NCBI GenBank assembly: GCA_023014335.1
Contig: JAECYW010000033.1
Coordinates: forward strand, 124,001 to 188,000
Length of the DNA stretch: 64,000 nucleotides
Source of the DNA: Galerina marginata
Taxonomy: Eukaryota > Basidiomycota > Agaricomycetes > Agaricales > Galerinaceae
Direction of reading: 5' to 3'
Part shown: positions 58,567 to 64,000 of the stretch, piece by piece
Numbering within the stretch: position 1 is the first letter of the stretch
How the letters are laid out: the number at the start of each line of letters is the position of its first letter
Notes under the pieces: generated by a model
What the model saw: the letters and a program-made list of their open reading frames with translations, nothing else
Told to the model about the DNA's origin: nothing
Database searches by the model: none
Translations under genes and position numbers: made by a program

Positions 58567-60001
58567 TTAGAAAATTCCATGCTCGAATGTGGGGTCAATT
58601 CTGGTTTCTGTCGTTTTAGAGACGTGGATTGTTACAGGTGGACGCTTCAGGAGCATTATTAGATCCTCTTTCTTTTTGTGCAAATTAAAAATATACTGAC
58701 ATTCATGAAGCCATCAGAGGTCTGATTTGAATGTGGTCCAGGGAACTCAACGTAGTTTTTCCCCCGGAGAATCGCACGTCCATTCAACCTTTAGATATAT
58801 TGAGGTGGGATACTCAAAGAACTGTTTTTGAACTTACGAGGCGAGTAAGGAGTTTGAGAAAACTGAAAATGTTATGTAAAGCACGAGTCATATCGGTTTC
58901 AACAAGGTTACTCACTCCGGACCAGGAACATAAATATCCCGAGCCAGATATCTGAGAGGCTGTCATTACCTTGGCGTCGTTTTAAGGATGAGTACGTGGC
59001 TCACAGTTGTTAGGCATTGCCAAGAACTGAATTGGATCATTGTTAAGCGAGCTCAGGACAGACGATCAGGAGTACTCACGAATACGAGCATTGATAGACC
59101 GGTTAAGCTAGTGAGGACGCCAGTTTCTGCAGAATAGGTTATAAAAAATCGGTGTATGTCAAGAGAAACTTGCGAATAGTCCAGGCAGTAATTTTATCGA
59201 TCACCAGTGAGGTGCTAATGTGTTGGATGAGTTACAAATGGACAGCCGGTTTAGCAGGTCGCCTCACCTTCGAAAAGCATTTCCTTTCTGAGTATTCAGA
59301 TAATAAGACAGGGACAGGGCAATAAACAGGTCCACCGCAGAGCCGATAGCCAAAACAAAGCCGCAGAGCCATTTCCAGCCTGACACGAACTCGGCGACGG
59401 AGTTCATTTTCCGAGCTTCGGCTGTCACCACGAAGGTCAAAGCGCACCGAACCACAGACATCGTCCAGCAGAGTAGTGGAATCCAGAGTCGTCCACTTAT
59501 AATCCGGACTCGCTCCACGAAGAAGACCTAAGCGACTTTGAAGTTGAGCGCGGAATAGCTTAAGAGCGATACGAATTACCTGAAATACTGTGCCGATAAT
59601 ACCACTCAAAGCAATCGCACCTTCGAGAGATCCGGGCATTTGTGAAAGGGCCGATACATTGCCATACTCATTCACAGCAAGATGAAAGACAGTATGACAG
59701 ACGCAGACGCAGTGTCCCAGCTCACAGAACCTTCGATGGTCTGTTATTTATTTCGCAACAGCATCTCTGGGCAAAATATGACTCACCACACACCCATGAC
59801 CTTGTGGAAGTGAATTAATTCAAATGTAAATGTAACAAATAAGGTGACCGTCGAACATACCATGACCTTGAGGTATCTTCTGTCCATTGGAAAATTGGTG
59901 TAATAAATATACGTTTGGACTGTGCCAATTCCGAATAAGCAGCACGAAATGAAGAGACCGATTAAAAGAGCCCCGAGAGTACTATGAATTAGAAAGAGCA
60001 T
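58567..60001 (-). CDS. DUF6534-family seven-helix membrane protein, copy 7 (300 aa)
   Basis: Eleven exons: 60001-59861, 59800-59787 (14-nt microexon, VMGVW), 59730-59580, 59527-59268, 59214-59174, 59126-59080, 59026-59005, 58951-58916, 58862-58838, 58788-58701 and 58644-58567; 301 codons. Landmarks: STLGALLIGLFISCCLFGIG (TM1), FCELGHCVCVCHTVF, LSGIIGTVFQ, ERVRIISGRL, GWKWLCGFVLAIGSAVD, VIDKITAWTI, QTGVLTSLTG, AMPNN, FSNSLLASLNGRAILR, tail ending FEHGIF. Intron 5 starts with GCAAGT instead of GT while keeping the invariant 41-nt exon, so a GC-AG intron is inferred. TATAAAA lies about 45 bp upstream of the ATG. Function unknown. Confidence 0.91.
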
Positions 60002-60526
60002 GACGGGACTGTATAGGCTTCTGTGCAATACGAGGTGGTCTCTGGTTTTATATCCTATCAATGTGCTGCAATATTGATGTGGAGTGGAGCTGAGATGTTG
60101 GTCAATTGTGGGCCATCTTCCGACACAAGCCATCCAACTGGAATAGGACTGTGGATGAACTGCTTTTGGTCCAGGCAAGGCGGAACTCACGCTGGCCATA
60201 GATAACTTTCTGTTATTCTGATCCGAGACGGAAGGATTGATCGTTCCGCCCAACGCAACACACAAATTTCTCCAATGCGAAGGTGTTCGAACGATTTAGA
60301 CACACCTTGCCTTTCAGAGACTGTTTACCTCATCCAGATACACAGGATTGCGCCATACTCACCTTCTATCTGATTCTGATCCCTTCTCCATAGGTAGAAT
60401 TCCGTATGGGGACCACGTCAGTAAAATAAACTCCTCCTCCTCCTCCAATTTAGACTCTTGTCCCACACGGACGTGCAAGGCATTAGCGGTGATCCCGGCA
60501 ATCTGAGACAGGTGAGAACGGGATCC
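60002..60526. other. Promoter side of DUF6534 copy 7
   Basis: Contains TATAAAA on the minus strand (60052-60046). No other gene recognised. Confidence 0.45.
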
Positions 60527-60766
60527 TATGTATAGCATATCAAATTGATTCGAACGATGCTGTACTAATGAATAACCCACTTCTTACTTGTCCCAGCCCA
60601 GACACTGCTGTTGCGCGCTCCCTGATTTATTACCACATTCACAGAGTATGTATAGCATATCAAATTGATTCGAACGATGCTGTACTAATTAATAACCCAC
60701 TTCTTACTTGTCCCAGCCCAGACACTGCCGTTGCGCGCTCCCTGATTTATTACCACATTCACAGAG
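60527..60766. repeat. Tandem duplication of a 120-bp unit
   Basis: Units 60527-60646 and 60647-60766 begin TATGTATAGCATATC and end ATTCACAGAG. Only two differences were noted (AATGAATAAC against AATTAATAAC; CTGCTG against CTGCCG). Confidence 0.9.
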
Positions 60767-60984
60767 AGGCATTTGCAACACTTCTCTGATTGACCACGTC
60801 ATTTTTGGTGCGGCTAACCAAACGTCAACGTCGAAAACTTGGTGAGTTTCTATTGAATACATATTTATCTTGCGGGAACGGCTGCGACTCATTTATGCTT
60901 ACATACAGGGAGGTGTAAGAGACACAACTGTCCCACTCGTTTATATCGCGTTTCTATCCAATAATATGTACATACGGAGGTTAT

Positions 60985-62419
60985 TTACTCCACTCCTCCC
61001 TCGATTTTTAAATCTCTATTATCTTCAGCGAGTTTTGAGAGGTGGATTGTTACCTCGTCCGATGAAATGTTCTAGAAATGCATTAAAACCGGATCTTTAG
61101 ATCTCGCGCACGTAGCCCTGACTCACCTGCAGATTGCTAGGAGACAGCATTGTCGCTGGGTTTTGTCGCAGTTCAAAAATATTTCTTTCTTGGGGGATCG
61201 TTCGTCCGTTAAGTCTAATAATGCCGCTAAGTATCCCACAAGGCTGAACGGAGAGTTGTAGTCGCAACTCACGAAGCAAGTAATGAGCATGAGAAAACTG
61301 ACTCCTATTAGCATGCCGCATAACGAGTCCGTAAATATAAGACTCACTTCTGGCCAAAAAGGTGAAGATGGCCAACCAGACGACTGAACATTTATGAGTC
61401 TATGAATTGGGTGATAATTCGGGACCTACAGTTTCCTGGCATGGTCAGGAACTGTCGCCAGTCTATTATTAGCAATATACCGGTTCAAAGTATCAACAAG
61501 CACTGACGCATATCAGCATAGCAAGGCCTGTCATGCTGGTTACAAGACCAGTTTCTGCTACCATTATCAGGTCATAAACTTGAATTCCATTTGGGTGATC
61601 CTTACGGATAGTCCAAGCGATGATTTTATCAATTAATAGCGAGTTCCTAGGCGGTATTCTTAGTAACTGGAAGCCTTGGGGGATTTTGGCAGTCACATAC
61701 CTATTGCCTTTGGACCCTTTGTTTTTCAAGTAATAGGACAAAGTTGCTGCCACTGTTAAATCTATGGCAGCACCAAGTCCCAAAACAATTGAAAGAACCC
61801 ATTTCCAGTCACTTTCGTATTGACGCAGCGTCACCATTACCCAAGACTCCCCCATGGCAAGAAAGGTGAAGACACCGCGCACCGAAGAGAGTATCCAGCA
61901 AGCCAGCGGGATTAAAAGCTTCCCACTGACAACGCGAACACGCTCCGCAAAAAAAATCTGCAACATATAAGTTCTTGGTGAAAGTAGGACTGTGGAATAC
62001 GAACCTGAACGATGGGACCGATAACCGCACTGAAACCAATAGCAATGTCTAGTGACCTCGGAGGAATTATAAATATTCTAGGGTCTCCATAGCTGTTAAT
62101 GCACATAAAGTAAAGGGAATGGCAGATGCAAATGCAGTGACCAAGTTCACAAAGCCTTCGTACAGGTCGATTATTGTCTTGTAAATTCAGTAGGGAACAC
62201 ATACCATACAACCAGGACCTGTTGGTAGGAATCGATGAGTCCGATAATGAAGTACAAAATCTGACCCACCATGAGCTTTAGATACATCCTATCATCGGGA
62301 AAGCGGGTATAGTAAATGTATGTTTGAACTATAACGATTCCAAAGAGTGAGCAAGAAATGAGGACTCCAACGAACAGTGCCCCAAGAGTGTTGTATGGAT
62401 TGAACGAAGCTGGTTCCAT
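60985..62419 (-). CDS. DUF6534-family seven-helix membrane protein, copy 8 (305 aa)
   Basis: Eleven exons: 62419-62270, 62218-62205 (14-nt microexon, VLVVW), 62155-62005, 61957-61701, 61646-61606, 61554-61508, 61451-61430, 61383-61348, 61297-61273, 61214-61127 and 61071-60985; 306 codons. Landmarks: NTLGALFVGVLISCSLFGI (TM1), YIYYTRFPDDR, LCELGHCICICHSLYF, GFSAVIGPIVQ, ERVRVVSGKLLIP, WKWVLSIVLGLGAAID, LIDKIIAWTI, ETGLVTSMTGLAMLIC, MPGN, CSLLASLNGRTIP. The last exon starts VTIHLSK-like but ends GGVE instead of the FEHG/FEYG tail of its paralogues. It is tandem with copy 7 in the same orientation, and open throughout. Function unknown. Confidence 0.9.
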
Positions 62420-64000
62420 GATGAGTTTGACATGTCATAAAATTTTTGTTGCGGTACTTGTACTGCTCGGAATCGACAAAACATACATCTCACGAATCAG
62501 GTTGTCCCCACACCGACAAAGATTGTCCAAACAGGTTGCCAGATAAACCGTTGATGGCGGTTTAAATGAACAGCCGAGGAACTGGAATGGAGGAGCTGGG
62601 CGCCTTCCTAGAAAGCTTAGAATAGTTCCCTGCCAGTGAATGACAATCGACAAAAAAAACCATCTGATCAAGCCACTAGCTATTATGAGTGTGCTTAGAT
62701 CGTGTTCCATCACTCCTGGTTGAAAACTCAGGAGTTCGGATCTGTCCTCATTTCAGTTAATAGACCGTAACGCCCGTTGCTTTTGAGACTTGCACACAAC
62801 TCAAAAGTTGCTTGTGAAATGAAGTGGATGACCACTATTATGATGAGAGGTCTATTCCGCGGCTCAAACATAATGTAAAACCAAGAACCGCAATATATCC
62901 GGCTCGAGGCATATATGTCTTGACCTGCGTGCCAGCGGATCTGTGCATTACAGGTATACGACCGTGCCTGTCTCCTAAGCAATTATGTTGGCACTTCCGA
63001 CATATTCACCCCGAGGGCTCCGTTGATGCTCACTCCTTCTGTTTCGGGTTACAGCGCTTTCAGAGAAGCTTGAGACTACGATTTTTTTTGCGCCCTGCCA
63101 AATGACGTAGACAGAAAAGGAAATCGCTGTACGTCACATTTCTGGTAGTTATTTGATCCAAGAAGTAGATTCAACCAGGATTCAACCTATTTTAAGTCAA
63201 TGATCAATCTATAGTCTGACTGCGATGCTACTATTTCTCAGTCCTCCACGGTGTGCTGGTGAGTCACGGCGTGCCTCGGGCTTACACCGATCACCTGGAG
63301 GCATTGAAATAGCTGAAGAACCCACCGCGGACTTAGATCACAACATATTGGTCGCAAAAGCGCGTGGACTGCATCGATCACAATAGGACAGCAGAGTGAC
63401 GTACGTGCCCTTTCCCCGATCCGATCTTGACAGGCGTGTAGGTTGCAGTGGGGCAAGGTTTAAGACTCCGCCTTTGTGGGTTAGTCGCTCGCAGTCATTC
63501 CAAACGGCCATCTCGTGTCTCAGTCTGTTCTCCATCCGAAGGTTCGCCAGGTCAAGATAAAGTTACTCACAAGCAGCGTATTCCTGTCTATATCCACTTT
63601 CATACAAATGGTTGGTTCTATCTGAGGATCTGGTCGAAAGAATGGGCTGGCTCACCACGGATGACCTAATTTCCAACTCTCGCCGCGCTTTGCTTGCCTT
63701 TCGGAAGGTAAGAGGAAGGGTCGGGCCAACCATGCATCTTGGAACCAAGCAAAGGCCTAGAGTGCATATCTTTATGAAAACGGCTGTAGCTGAATGCCGA
63801 AATGCGTTGCCTTAGGTTTCAATCAAACGATGATTTGTATCTTTGGGCCTGTCCGAATTCCAAGAAGCTTAGATAACTACTGATCTATTTATGCGTTGAG
63901 GCAGTTCGATTTTTGTTTCCTGTGGGCAAACAGCCTCTGGCATATGTGATGGTCTGTGGGTGTCCAATAATACACCGTCCTCTGGAGGACCAGAAATGAA
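62420..64000. other. Right end of the window, nothing recognised
   Basis: Promoter side of DUF6534 copy 8, then short frames on both strands without motifs. A gene may begin beyond the edge. Confidence 0.4.

Overview
The window looks like nuclear DNA of a mushroom-forming basidiomycete (Agaricomycetes). The evidence is dense spliceosomal introns of about 45-65 nt in almost every gene, families typical of that class (DUF6534 seven-helix membrane proteins, NACHT/NLR-like NTPases, GMC oxidoreductases, expanded P450s) and a mix of small DNA elements and an LTR element. Exons were assembled by eye from reading frames, GT-AG sites and comparison between paralogues inside the window. No database search was run, so family names rest on recognised motifs.

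Layout. 1-7 kb: a P450 gene on the minus strand and a GMC oxidoreductase gene on the plus strand, both intact, transcribed away from each other. 7-12 kb: gene-poor, with a 1.1-kb terminal-inverted-repeat element flanked by a 7-8 bp duplication and a 164-bp hairpin MITE flanked by a perfect 9-bp duplication. 12-32 kb: the core of a tandem family of DUF6534-type membrane proteins, partly built by a segmental duplication (about 12.2-20.9 kb and 22.4-26.5 kb). One duplicate is interrupted by 3.7 kb that carries another family member and a coiled-coil gene. 33.5-35.6 kb: a monocarboxylate-transporter-like MFS gene. 37.4-38.8 kb: another DUF6534 gene. 39.4-41.2 kb: a decayed sucrose-transporter-like MFS pseudogene. 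41.3-47.6 kb: two NACHT/NLR-derived pseudogene pieces, one joined to an AP-1 mu-adaptin fragment, with a very young non-autonomous copia-type LTR element between them. 47.6-54.4 kb: gene-poor, with a dispersed hairpin repeat. 54.4-56.6 kb: an intact 12-exon P450. 58.5-62.4 kb: two more intact DUF6534 genes. The last 1.6 kb holds nothing recognised.

The main theme is the DUF6534 family: eight genes (six look intact, one has an internal deletion, one is broken by a MITE) plus two truncated pieces in one 64-kb window. All share an 11-exon plan with near-invariant exon lengths, including a 14-nt microexon that encodes part of the second membrane region. Function is unknown for the whole family. 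The oxidoreductases (two P450s, one GMC) and the MFS transporter could be a loose metabolic neighbourhood, but nothing in the sequence shows a shared pathway.
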